From positions 1 through 23,063 of the forward strand of contig CAZNGF010000052.1 in NCBI GenBank assembly GCA_964572855.1: 23,063 bases of DNA. Reading direction: 5' to 3'. This document shows positions 1 through 6,236 of the stretch, piece after piece. Numbering within the stretch: the first letter of the stretch is position 1; every line of letters starts with the position of its first letter. The position numbers and the translations under genes are program-made. The notes beneath the pieces were generated by a model. That model was not told the DNA's origin, did no database searches, and worked only from the letters and a program-made list of their open reading frames with translations. This stretch comes from CAZNGF01 sp964572855. Lineage in GTDB: Bacteria > Bipolaricaulota > Bipolaricaulia > RBG-16-55-9 > JAJCYT01.

Positions 1-53
1 ATCAAGTCTACTGCGGACGCTCTTGGCTAGCGAAGCTCGCCTTGTCGGCCTAA
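1..53 (-). mobile_element. Start of a third integron cassette (partial, runs off the window)
   Basis: Read on the minus strand, the sequence after the G|TTAGGC crossover at 54/53 begins a new cassette that continues beyond the left edge. Only 53 bases are visible and no start codon with a credible ribosome-binding site or ORF can be assigned. The assignment follows from the neighbouring attC site and is otherwise inference. Confidence 0.55.
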
Positions 54-146
54 CGTCGGGGATCAGCTGCAGACGAAAGTGGCGCGCGCTTTGCCCTAGC
101 AAAGGGCGTGACACTTTTGACTGTCAGCTGCATCCCATTGTTAGGC
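48..146 (-). other. attC recombination site of cassette 2
   Basis: The site is bounded by GCCTAAC (48-54) and GTTAGGC (140-146), which match the integron core consensus RYYYAAC/GTTRRRY and are perfect inverted copies. Inside are imperfectly paired arms, GGGATCAGCTGCAG near 59-72 and the complement of GGGATGCAGCTGACAG near 122-137. A second inverted pair, AAAGTG/CACTTT, flanks a CTTTGCCC-tagc-AAAGGGC hairpin. On the minus strand the left inner arm carries two extra bases (G and A). This fits the extrahelical bases that set attC polarity, so the site belongs to a minus-strand cassette, the same direction as the genes. Its length is 99 bp. The crossover is expected between 53 and 54. Confidence 0.88.
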
Positions 147-443
147 GTCATCTGCGACTGTCTCAAGAACATACTGCACTACAGTCTCGATAATTCCGCG
201 GATCGCATCGTTACAACCTGAGAACTCCAATAGTTCCAAGGCTTGCTCCCCATTTTGCCTCAGCGCCTCTGAAATCAACGCGTGGACAAAGGACTGCGTC
301 GACAGCGAGACGCCATTAAAATCCAAGTGAATACACTTGCCCTCCGCAAGCGCAGGTAGAATATTCTTTTCGCGAAGGCGTGCCGCAATATCTTTATTCT
401 CTGCGAACGAACCCGCCAAGTCTTCAATGAGTAGCGTATTCAT
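141..443 (-). CDS. Small STAS-like DUF4325 protein
   Basis: This is a 100-residue acidic protein. The core around residues 36-65 (a hydrophobic strand, then LDFNGVSLSTQSFVHALI) resembles the STAS-like domain DUF4325 (Pfam PF14213), recognised here by pattern only. STAS-type folds commonly act as phospho-switch partners of GHKL-family ATPases, as SpoIIAA does with SpoIIAB. No signal peptide or membrane segment is present. The start overlaps the stop of the upstream ATPase gene as ATGA (440-443), so the two are probably translationally coupled and made in fixed ratio. The stop codon lies inside the right core of the attC, so the gene fills the cassette end. Family assignment is moderately sure; partner binding is inferred from the gene fusion-like arrangement. 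Confidence 0.72.
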   Translation of the reverse strand: MNTLLIEDLAGSFAENKDIAARLREKNILPALAEGKCIHLDFNGVSLSTQSFVHALISEALRQNGEQALELLEFSGCNDAIRGIIETVVQYVLETVADDA

Positions 444-1405
444 AAGAACCGAATCTTCTTGTAGTACGCCTTGCGCGCCTTCTTTACATCTATGCTGTAC
501 GACTTGCGAATAATATTCAACAGAGTTGAAAAGTCTGCTGAGTCATCGACACTAATATCAATTCCGATAGCTGTGCCTTGCCAATATGGAAGGTCTGTTA
601 CTAGCGAGTGGTCTTCCTTGAACGGGTTTCCATAGAGGAGTTGCGGCTCTTGCTGCTTGCGCAGGAGCTTGTACGAAGTTCTGCCCGAATACATTACAAA
701 AAAGTTTCCTGACACTTTCGCTATGCTGCGGATGAAGAAGAGGCCAGCTCCCGCGTTGGTTTCGTTTCCACCAATCTTAGGCGTTGCGCCAGAAATACCT
801 GGCGTTAATGCCAATCGAAAAGCTTCCTGTTCCGAATTTGCGGGATGCGACTGCCGAATTGCCTCAAAGATTCCGCGACCCGAGTCGGCCATTCCAATCG
901 CGATGCGTTTTTTGTCCTTGAAGTACTGAGCACAAACAAATGCCCCGACATCTGATCTTGCGTGCTCAAGGACATTACGGCCCAATTCGCTGATCACGTA
1001 TCGTATCGGATCCGCCACGCTTGCCGTTGCGTGCAGCAGAGGGATCATGTCGGTAATGGTTCGGCTCAACTCGTCGGATGTTCTTATTCGAGTAAGTGGC
1101 ACGAACCTGCCAGCTTCTTCATGCTCCTGAATCACTCGAGGTGGTTTGATCTTCAAGTAGTCGAACAAGCGCATACGAACCAAGTAGGGGATCGACCTAA
1201 CATCGCTAAGCGAACCGCGCGTTTTCCAACCTTTGGCTTCTGCTGTTGCCCCTGCGCATGCTGCGAGAGCAAGAGCGAAGGGATGAAGATGGATGTAGTT
1301 CTTATGACCAGATACTTGAAGAGATTCCGTTGAGCCCTGCCGATAACGGCGCAGGAATCCCTCAATATTCTGCAAATGAGCGCTATTGGGAAGATAGATG
1401 CGCAT
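440..1405 (-). CDS. GHKL-type ATPase (HATPase_c-like), partner of DUF4325 protein
   Basis: This is a 321-residue soluble protein. Residues 138-150 (SELGRNVLEHA, Asn144) form an N-box, 174-179 (DSGRGI) a G1 box and 217-223 (NAGAGLF) a G2 box, so the ATP-binding Bergerat fold looks intact. There is no HisKA dimerisation helix with a phospho-acceptor His, which separates it from ordinary sensor kinases and points to a serine-kinase/anti-sigma-like or ATP-switch role. The first 110 residues have no recognised domain and may be a sensor or target-binding region. The basic C-terminus (KKARKAYYKK) could contact nucleic acid or membrane, which is speculation. The ATG lies 20 bases inside the cassette and has no clear Shine-Dalgarno sequence. 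The downstream small gene overlaps by 4 bases. No known system is assigned. Confidence 0.78.
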   Translation of the reverse strand: MRIYLPNSAHLQNIEGFLRRYRQGSTESLQVSGHKNYIHLHPFALALAACAGATAEAKGWKTRGSLSDVRSIPYLVRMRLFDYLKIKPPRVIQEHEEAGRFVPLTRIRTSDELSRTITDMIPLLHATASVADPIRYVISELGRNVLEHARSDVGAFVCAQYFKDKKRIAIGMADSGRGIFEAIRQSHPANSEQEAFRLALTPGISGATPKIGGNETNAGAGLFFIRSIAKVSGNFFVMYSGRTSYKLLRKQQEPQLLYGNPFKEDHSLVTDLPYWQGTAIGIDISVDDSADFSTLLNIIRKSYSIDVKKARKAYYKKIRFL

Positions 1406-1418
1406 ATCTATAAATGAC

Positions 1419-1480
1419 GCCTAACGTCTCACGGGATAACCCGCGAGCGAAGCGAGTCGGTGTTGATCCCGTTGTTGGAC
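1419..1480 (-). other. attC recombination site of cassette 1
   Basis: This 62-bp site is bounded by GCCTAAC (1419-1425) and GTTGGAC (1474-1480), both matching the attC core consensus. The inner arms pair as ACGGGAT-AAC with ACGGGATCAAC, leaving an unpaired base (C on the minus strand) in one arm and a further A beside it. This is the usual attC asymmetry and gives minus-strand polarity. A short hairpin-forming centre (GCGAGCGAAGCGAG) lies between the arms. On the minus strand the first core is GTCCAAC, the exact complement of the G+TTGGAC at which the helicase cassette begins (3459-3453). The predicted crossover is between 1424 and 1425. Confidence 0.87.
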
Positions 1481-3458
1481 CCCGTGCCAGACATATCATG
1501 GCACTGAGCTACGAGTGGCCGCTGAGGAATACTTCCCCATCCTGGGACGCCACTGGCCCGTCCTCGAGGAAGTGACTGTAGCGTCGGCGGTCCATGCTCG
1601 GGTCACCCGCTCTTGCAGTTGGCCCCCGCCGCCGTTGGGCCCACGTGCAGTACAAGTGTTCCTTTGCGCGGGTCATCGCGACGTAGAGGATGCGGCGCTC
1701 CTCGCTTAGGTCGGATTCCGGCCGTGGCACAAGGCCGTCTTCGACACCGGCAACTATTGTGGCGCGAACGGTCAGGCCTTTCGATCCGCCCATGGTCATG
1801 ATGCGAACGCCGTCACTGGCGGCCTGCGCGAGGTCCCTTCCGAGTGGTTCAATCTGTCCGAGGTAGCGCCCCAAGGTTTGCTCCTGTCCCGCAAGTTCAT
1901 CCAGCTTCAACAGAACATCGCCGAGGGCGGGGTTCGGTGACAGCAGGCCGTCCTCCCTGCCGGCCAGGTCAATCATCCACTGCCCCCAGCCTTCCTCGGG
2001 TCGCATCTCGGGCGGTTGGGTGGCTCCCAGCCACTGAAGCACCGACCGCATGACATCTCTGGCCCTACTGGCAGACCTCGGAGCGCCCGAGAAGCCTTTC
2101 TCATGCAAGTCCCGCAGTTCAGCGGCAAATGTGGAACCCTTCTCTTTTGCCTGTACGTAGACGTGATCGAGAAAGCTCCTTCCAACGCCTGGCGTCAGAT
2201 GGAGAAGGCTTGCCCAGGCAATGGAGTCTCCCAGGTCAACAACTAGACGCATGAGCTCGAGAAACCGACGGTTTGCTTCTTCTCCAAGGACCGACAAGAT
2301 AGCGTTCGGGTCTGAGCATGGAATTTCTAGCGCCTCTAGCTCCTCACGGATGGGGTTGCTGAACGTACGGTTGTTGTCAGTTCTCATCAGCACGAGTATG
2401 TCTCTTGGCTCAAGGCGCGGTTCGGCTTCTGCTTCCAAGAGACCGTGAACGAGACGCGCGATTCCTTTGGCCTCAGCCCGTTCACCGCGAAAGCGAAGCA
2501 AAGCGACGTCACCATCCGGCGCGTTCTGGTCGGGATCGAGAACTGCTCGATCCGGCGGCCGGCCTGGGTCACCCTGAATGACGTAGTTCGCCCACTCGAT
2601 GATTCGTCTGCCGCAACGAAGGGTCACTGAAAGCGAGTAGCGATCCGCGGGGACATAGTCCTGCGGGAAGCGCCGTATGCCGATGGGTGCAGCCTTGCGC
2701 CACGAGTAGATCGACTGATCGTCATCTCCCGTGCCAATGACCGCGCATCCTCCCTTTTGGCTGAGGAGGCGTACGAGGTCAAGATCGCAGGAGTTGAGAT
2801 CCTGGTACTCATCCACCAGCAGAAGATCGAAGTCTATGTCGTCTAGGTCGTCGTGCTCACTGAGGGCGCGCCGCAACGCGTATGGCAGTTCGCTCAGAAG
2901 AGTATAGCCGAGCACGCGGCGGTGTTCGTTCCAAGCGCCCCTGAACCGCGTACGGTCTACTTCCCGAATCTCGGGATCATCCTCCTCTGTGAGTGACTCC
3001 CAGTTCGACGCCATTTCCTGTACGAGCTTGTCGAGGAGGCGAACATCGACCCCAGCACGAGCGGCGAGTGACCGCCGGACGACGTTCTTGAACTCCCATT
3101 TGTCCGCTATTCGAAGCGGTTCCGGGAAGCCGCCAGTTCCGGGGTTTTGCAGCAGGATCGAGATCGCGAACGAGTGGATGGTGCTCGGACGCTCCGCTTG
3201 TGGCGATGACACCGCAACCTTCTCCGCGAGTTCGGCGGTCGCGGCCCTGGTGAAGGTGAGCATGCGAACACGCAGCGACGGATTAGACTTCAACAGATGG
3301 TCAAGCAGGGCGACCATCGTCGTACTCTTTCCAGTCCCCGGACCTGCAAGCACCTGAGCGTGTCGACTCGAATCATGCCCGAGAATTGCCAGCTGTTCGG
3401 TTGTGGGAACAAATGGCACTGCACGCACCCCTTTCCTCAAATACAGCAGTGGGTCCAA
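1425..3458 (-). mobile_element. Integron gene cassette 1 (SF1 helicase)
   Basis: This 2034-bp first cassette of the array starts at the TTGGAC half-core of the attI junction (3458-3453) and ends in its own attC. Start and attC cores are perfectly complementary, which fixes the limits. It contains one large gene in the attC direction, with 39 bases of leader and 28 bases between the stop codon and the attC. It is long for a cassette. Being first in line, it should be the best expressed if the promoter upstream of attI works. Confidence 0.85.
1509..3419 (-). CDS. UvrD/PcrA-like superfamily 1 DNA helicase (cassette-borne)
   Basis: This 636-residue ATP-dependent helicase has a complete SF1A motif set. 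It has a Q-motif (TTEQLAIL, 6-13), Walker A (AGPGTGKST, 25-33), motif Ia (LTFTRAATAEL, 54-64), Walker B (LLVDEYQD, 200-207), motif III (GDDDQSIYSWRKA, 231-243), motif IV (VTLRCGRRI), motif V (TMGGSKGL) and motif VI (ILYVAMTRAKEHLY, about 577-590). It should unwind DNA 3' to 5' in the cytoplasm. At 636 residues it is shorter than UvrD or Rep (about 670-720), and no nuclease domain is fused. The start is GTG at 3419, preceded by AGGAAAGGGG; the frame is open upstream to a TTG inside the recombination core, which is unlikely to initiate. A repair or antiphage role is possible but not shown. Confidence 0.88.
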   Translation of the reverse strand: MPFVPTTEQLAILGHDSSRHAQVLAGPGTGKSTTMVALLDHLLKSNPSLRVRMLTFTRAATAELAEKVAVSSPQAERPSTIHSFAISILLQNPGTGGFPEPLRIADKWEFKNVVRRSLAARAGVDVRLLDKLVQEMASNWESLTEEDDPEIREVDRTRFRGAWNEHRRVLGYTLLSELPYALRRALSEHDDLDDIDFDLLLVDEYQDLNSCDLDLVRLLSQKGGCAVIGTGDDDQSIYSWRKAAPIGIRRFPQDYVPADRYSLSVTLRCGRRIIEWANYVIQGDPGRPPDRAVLDPDQNAPDGDVALLRFRGERAEAKGIARLVHGLLEAEAEPRLEPRDILVLMRTDNNRTFSNPIREELEALEIPCSDPNAILSVLGEEANRRFLELMRLVVDLGDSIAWASLLHLTPGVGRSFLDHVYVQAKEKGSTFAAELRDLHEKGFSGAPRSASRARDVMRSVLQWLGATQPPEMRPEEGWGQWMIDLAGREDGLLSPNPALGDVLLKLDELAGQEQTLGRYLGQIEPLGRDLAQAASDGVRIMTMGGSKGLTVRATIVAGVEDGLVPRPESDLSEERRILYVAMTRAKEHLYCTWAQRRRGPTARAGDPSMDRRRYSHFLEDGPVASQDGEVFLSGHS

Positions 3459-3461
3459 CTA

Positions 3462-3489
3462 TTGACTAGACGGAAATTTTCCATATAAT
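3462..3489 (+). promoter_or_regulatory. Promoter for the integrase gene
   Basis: TTGACT (3462-3467) and TATAAT (3484-3489) are separated by 16 bases, a near-consensus housekeeping promoter pointing toward intI, which starts 90 bases downstream. A second TATAAT lies at 3494-3499 without a matched -35. No LexA-type operator (CTGT-N8-ACAG) is visible, so the SOS control known for some integrons is not evident. Confidence 0.65.
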
Positions 3490-3513
3490 ATTCTATAATA
3501 GACTCTTTGTGGA
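3485..3513 (-). promoter_or_regulatory. Candidate cassette promoter (Pc)
   Basis: On the minus strand TCCACA (3513-3508) and TATTAT (3490-3485) are 17 bases apart. They match 4 of 6 and 5 of 6 consensus positions. Transcription would begin near 3478, just ahead of the attI crossover, and read into cassette 1 and on into cassette 2. Its -10 lies on the same base pairs as the -10 of the opposing integrase promoter. A weaker TTGACT on the same strand at 3569-3564 lacks a good -10. Confidence 0.4.
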
Positions 3514-3579
3514 AAGTCGCGTCGCCGTTCCACTACACAAGGTTAGCACAATATCTTGTGAAAAGTCAAGGCGATCTCG

Positions 3580-4203
3580 ATGGAGAAAAAACCGCGCTTC
3601 CTCGACCAAGTGCGTCAAGTTATCCGCCGCAAGCATTACTCCATCCGTACGGAGGAGGCTTATGTCCTTTGGATCAAGCGCTATATTCTGTTCCATGACA
3701 AACGACACCCCAAGGAGATGGGCGCTCCAGAAATCGAAGCGTTTCTCACCCACTTGGCCGTAGGCCTCAACGTGGCCGCTTCCACCCAGAATCAAGCCCT
3801 CAATGCCCTGCTGTTCCTCTACCGCCAGGTCCTCCAACAAGAGTTGGAACTTCCCATCAACGCGGTGCGTGCCAAAAGGCCCAAACGTTTGCCTACCGTG
3901 CTCACGCCAGCAGAGGTCCAGCGGGTTCTCACCCAGCTCTCTGGCATCCATCGTCTCATGGCCCAACTGCTGTACGGCAGCGGTCTCAGATTGATGGAAT
4001 GCGTCCGCCTGCGCGTCAAAGACCTCGACTTTGCCCAACACCGGATCGTCGTCAGGGATGGGAAGGGCATGCAGGATCGCGTGACCATGCTGCCCGAAAG
4101 CCTGATCGGGCCGCTTCAAACACACCTGCAACGCGTCAAGCGCCTGCATCAGGAAGCCCTAGGTGTTCAGTCCCCTACGGCGCGAACAGCACGTGCCGCT
4201 TGA
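3580..4203 (+). pseudogene. intI: Truncated integron integrase (tyrosine recombinase)
   Basis: The 207-residue ORF is clearly an integron integrase for about 194 residues. It has an N-terminal SAM-like DNA-binding domain (about 8-90), then LLYGSGLRLMECVRLRVKDL with the first catalytic Arg at 137, then GKG with the catalytic Lys at 162. Full-length IntI proteins are about 320-340 residues. Everything after HQEAL is missing: the integrase-specific insert, the HxxR motif, the second His and the nucleophilic Tyr. The last dozen codons read antisense into the end of the peptidase gene, so the break lies about 4162-4174. The ATG has an AAGG upstream. The orientation, divergent from the cassettes, is typical. 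The product cannot recombine DNA, so the array is fixed unless another integrase acts on it. Confidence 0.88.
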
Positions 4204-6058
4204 GAAAGTCTTCCAGCTTGCGGTAGAAGTCGGCGATCGTCTCGCTGTGGCGGAAGCCGTGGCCCTCGGACTCGTAGACGTGGTACTCGTGCGGGACGCC
4301 GTTTTCTTTGAGCGCGGCCACGATCGCCTCCGACTGCGACGGGGGCACGACCTCGTCTTTGGCGCCCTGGAACACGATGAGCGGGTCGCGGATGCGCTCG
4401 GCGCCGAACAGCGGCGAGCGTTCCCTGTAAACGTCCGAGGCCTCGGGCAGCGGGCCCAGCAGCGAGTCCGAGTATCTGGATTCGAACTTGTGCGTCTCCA
4501 GCACGAGCGTGAACTGATTGGCCACGCCGTAGAGGCAGACGCCGGCCTTGAACGCCCCCGGATGGGTCACCAGCGCCTGCAGCACGGTGAGCCCGCCCGC
4601 GCTGCCGCCCATGACCACGCACTTGCCGGGATCGACCTCGCCCCGTTCGGCCAAGTACGACACGGCCGCCACGCAGTCCTCGACGTCGTACAGGCCCCAG
4701 TTGCCCTTGAGCGCCTCGCGGTAGGCGCGCCCGTAGCCCGTGCTGCCGCGATAATTCACGTTGAGCACGGCGTAGCCGCGCGTGGCGAGGAACTGGACCT
4801 GGCCCTCGTAGGCGGCGTTGCGCTGCGAGGTCGGCCCGCCGTGGACCAGCACGACCAGCGGCGGCTTGCCCTTGCCTTGGACGTCCGGGTGCGTGGGTCG
4901 GAAGAAGAGCCCGTGAGCCTCCTCGTCCCCGACCGGCCAGGTGACGGGCTCGGAAGCGGCCAAACGGGCGGCGGGCACGCTCTCGCCCGCGCTGCGCCGC
5001 ACGATCTCGGCTCGTTTGAACGCCGAGTCGACGCGCACGACGCGCGGCGGGGTTGCGTCCGACGAGGCGGTCAGCGCGAGCCGGCCGCGTGGCGAGAGGC
5101 TGGGCTGCGCGAAGTGCGTGTAGTCCCCCAGGGCATCGACCCGCTTCGACTCCCCGCTTTCGAGCTCGTGGGACCAGACCGACCAGATCCCGCGCTCGTT
5201 TTGGAGGTAGACGAGCCGCGCCCCGTCGGGCGCGAACGCGTGGGTGCGCATCCCCTGAACCCAGGCGGGCAGGCCGGCTTCCACGCCCGCCGGACTGAGC
5301 GCGCGTGCTGCGCCCGACGCCAGCTCGCACAGGTGGAGCCGCCACCAGCCGTCGGGGTCGTCGACGTAGGCGAGGTGTTTCCCATCAGGCGAGAACGCGG
5401 GCTGAAACACGGACGTGCCCGCGTCGACGCGCGCGCGGACTTCACGAACCTGCGGCAGGCCGTCCTCGACCCCGACGTCGGCGACCATGAGCCGGGTGGC
5501 GTCCCACGGCATGTGCGGGTGGTCCCATTCGATCCAGGCGACCCGCGTCCCGTCGGGCGACCAGCGGGGCTGCATGTAGAAGTCGGCCCCCTCGGACAGC
5601 TTCTGCGGCCAGCGCCGGCCCCCGGCGTCCACCACGGCCAGCAGGTCGGTGTCGCCCTCGTGGTGGACGTAGCAGACAAACCTCCCGTCGGGCGAGACGG
5701 CCGGCGCGGCGGCCGCGCCGCTCGCGGGCGTGATCGGAACCGCGGGGCCCGCCGCCAGCGGCTGGCGGTAGAGCCGTCCGTCGTCGGCCGCGAAATAGGC
5801 GTGCCCGCCGGCCACCGCGAACTCGCCGCCGCCGTAGCCCACCTTCCCGCGCACGGACAGCGTGGTCGTGAGGTCGCGGGGCGCAAGCTCCCCTGCGGGC
5901 AGCGCCACCAGCACGCCGCGGCCCGAGCGGCCCTCGAGCCAGACGAGCGTCTCGCCGCTTGAATCCCACTGGACGTCGCCCAGCCGGGTGGCGCCGGCCA
6001 GGTCTTCTGCGGCAATCGGGCTGGGCCAGAGGCCGTAGGGAACGGTTCGTGCGGTCAT
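4175..6058 (-). CDS. S9-family serine peptidase (prolyl oligopeptidase / acylaminoacyl peptidase-like)
   Basis: This 627-residue protein has an N-terminal half made of TolB/WD-like beta-propeller blades with recurring SPDG motifs (122-125, 167-170, 223-226). A C-terminal alpha/beta-hydrolase follows, about 375-620. The catalytic triad is Ser486 in GGSAGG, Asp568 in GAKDEVVP and His600 in EGHGF; the oxyanion region is HGGP near 406-409. No signal peptide is seen, so it is probably a cytoplasmic peptidase acting on short peptides or N-acylated residues. Length fits the S9C group. The ATG at 6058 follows GAGGTGAG on the minus strand. It has high GC like the signalling genes and is probably native chromosome. 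Its stop codon lies within the tail of the truncated integrase ORF, so the integron remnant abuts it. Exact substrate is unknown. Confidence 0.88.
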   Translation of the reverse strand: MTARTVPYGLWPSPIAAEDLAGATRLGDVQWDSSGETLVWLEGRSGRGVLVALPAGELAPRDLTTTLSVRGKVGYGGGEFAVAGGHAYFAADDGRLYRQPLAAGPAVPITPASGAAAAPAVSPDGRFVCYVHHEGDTDLLAVVDAGGRRWPQKLSEGADFYMQPRWSPDGTRVAWIEWDHPHMPWDATRLMVADVGVEDGLPQVREVRARVDAGTSVFQPAFSPDGKHLAYVDDPDGWWRLHLCELASGAARALSPAGVEAGLPAWVQGMRTHAFAPDGARLVYLQNERGIWSVWSHELESGESKRVDALGDYTHFAQPSLSPRGRLALTASSDATPPRVVRVDSAFKRAEIVRRSAGESVPAARLAASEPVTWPVGDEEAHGLFFRPTHPDVQGKGKPPLVVLVHGGPTSQRNAAYEGQVQFLATRGYAVLNVNYRGSTGYGRAYREALKGNWGLYDVEDCVAAVSYLAERGEVDPGKCVVMGGSAGGLTVLQALVTHPGAFKAGVCLYGVANQFTLVLETHKFESRYSDSLLGPLPEASDVYRERSPLFGAERIRDPLIVFQGAKDEVVPPSQSEAIVAALKENGVPHEYHVYESEGHGFRHSETIADFYRKLEDFLKRHVLFAP

Positions 6059-6087
6059 GGGCTCACCTCGCGCGCGGGGATGGGGCC

Positions 6088-6116
6088 ACTGTGATCGAAT
6101 GACGATGCTGTGTCAA
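6088..6116 (-). promoter_or_regulatory. Possible promoter of the S9 peptidase gene
   Basis: A perfect TTGACA lies on the minus strand at 6116-6111, 53 bases ahead of the ATG. The hexamer 17 bases downstream (CACAGT, 6093-6088) is a poor -10 (3 of 6). The -35 is convincing by itself; the promoter as a whole is not. Confidence 0.3.
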
Positions 6117-6201
6117 CGAACGAGATCCTCCGTCATGAGGTATTCCCGCGAAAGGGAGTGAATCGCCCGATCAATTCGATGAATGAAACCGAACTGGGTG
6201 A

Positions 6202-6230
6202 TTGACTCTATATCTTCAAAAGTATATAAT
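6202..6230 (+). promoter_or_regulatory. Promoter of the toxin-antitoxin operon
   Basis: TTGACT (6202-6207), a 17-base spacer and a perfect TATAAT (6225-6230) form a near-consensus promoter. The expected start of transcription, 6-8 bases after the -10, falls on the GTG at 6237. The mRNA would therefore be leaderless and the upstream ATG at 6183 could not be used. TATCTT (6211-6216) and AAGTATA (6220-6226) form an imperfect inverted repeat in the spacer and could be a repressor operator, which is speculative. Confidence 0.72.
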
Positions 6231-6236
6231 GGCGGC

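Larger units (their letters stand above)
54..1424 (-). mobile_element. Integron gene cassette 2 (ATPase + STAS-like pair)
   Basis: This 1371-bp cassette runs on the minus strand from TTAGGC (1424-1419) to the G of its own attC (54). The first core of its attC (GCCTAAC on the minus strand, from 146) is the exact complement of G+TTAGGC. That is the diagnostic sign that start and end belong to one circular cassette. It contains two genes in the attC direction and almost nothing else: 19 bases precede the first start codon and the second gene's stop touches the attC. It has no promoter of its own, so expression must come from read-through of cassette 1 or the integron promoter. It is visibly less GC-rich than the chromosomal genes from 4175 onward. 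Confidence 0.85.
3453..3520 (-). other. attI-like primary recombination site
   Basis: GTCCAAC (3453-3459), that is GTTGGAC on the minus strand, is a consensus GTTRRRY core at the junction between the intI upstream region and the first cassette. Unlike attC there is no second inverted core beside it, as expected for attI. The adjoining AT-rich 60 bases contain TTTCC on the minus strand twice (near 3515-3511 and 3478-3474). These could be integrase-binding direct repeats, but that is speculative. The core is certain by pairing with the attC at 1419-1480; the outer limit is approximate. Confidence 0.7.

Noticed and set aside
3420..3458. TTG at 3458 as the helicase start
   Set aside because: It lies inside the recombination core and has no ribosome-binding site, whereas GTG at 3419 follows AGGAAAGGGG with good spacing and begins right before the Q-motif.
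3541..3548. GGTTAGCA as an alternative attI core
   Set aside because: It does not satisfy GTTRRRY (the sixth base is C), and the cassette 1 start matches only the core at 3453-3459.
4162..4176. Residues GVQSP at the end of the broken integrase as a remnant of the IntI C-terminus (GVRSP in some IntI)
   Set aside because: It would imply an internal deletion rather than simple truncation, but five residues are too few, and the following codons are already the antisense of the peptidase end. Chance is likelier.
6183..6236. ATG at 6183 as the toxin start
   Set aside because: The promoter -35 and -10 lie inside this extension, and the family N-terminus begins at the GTG at 6237.
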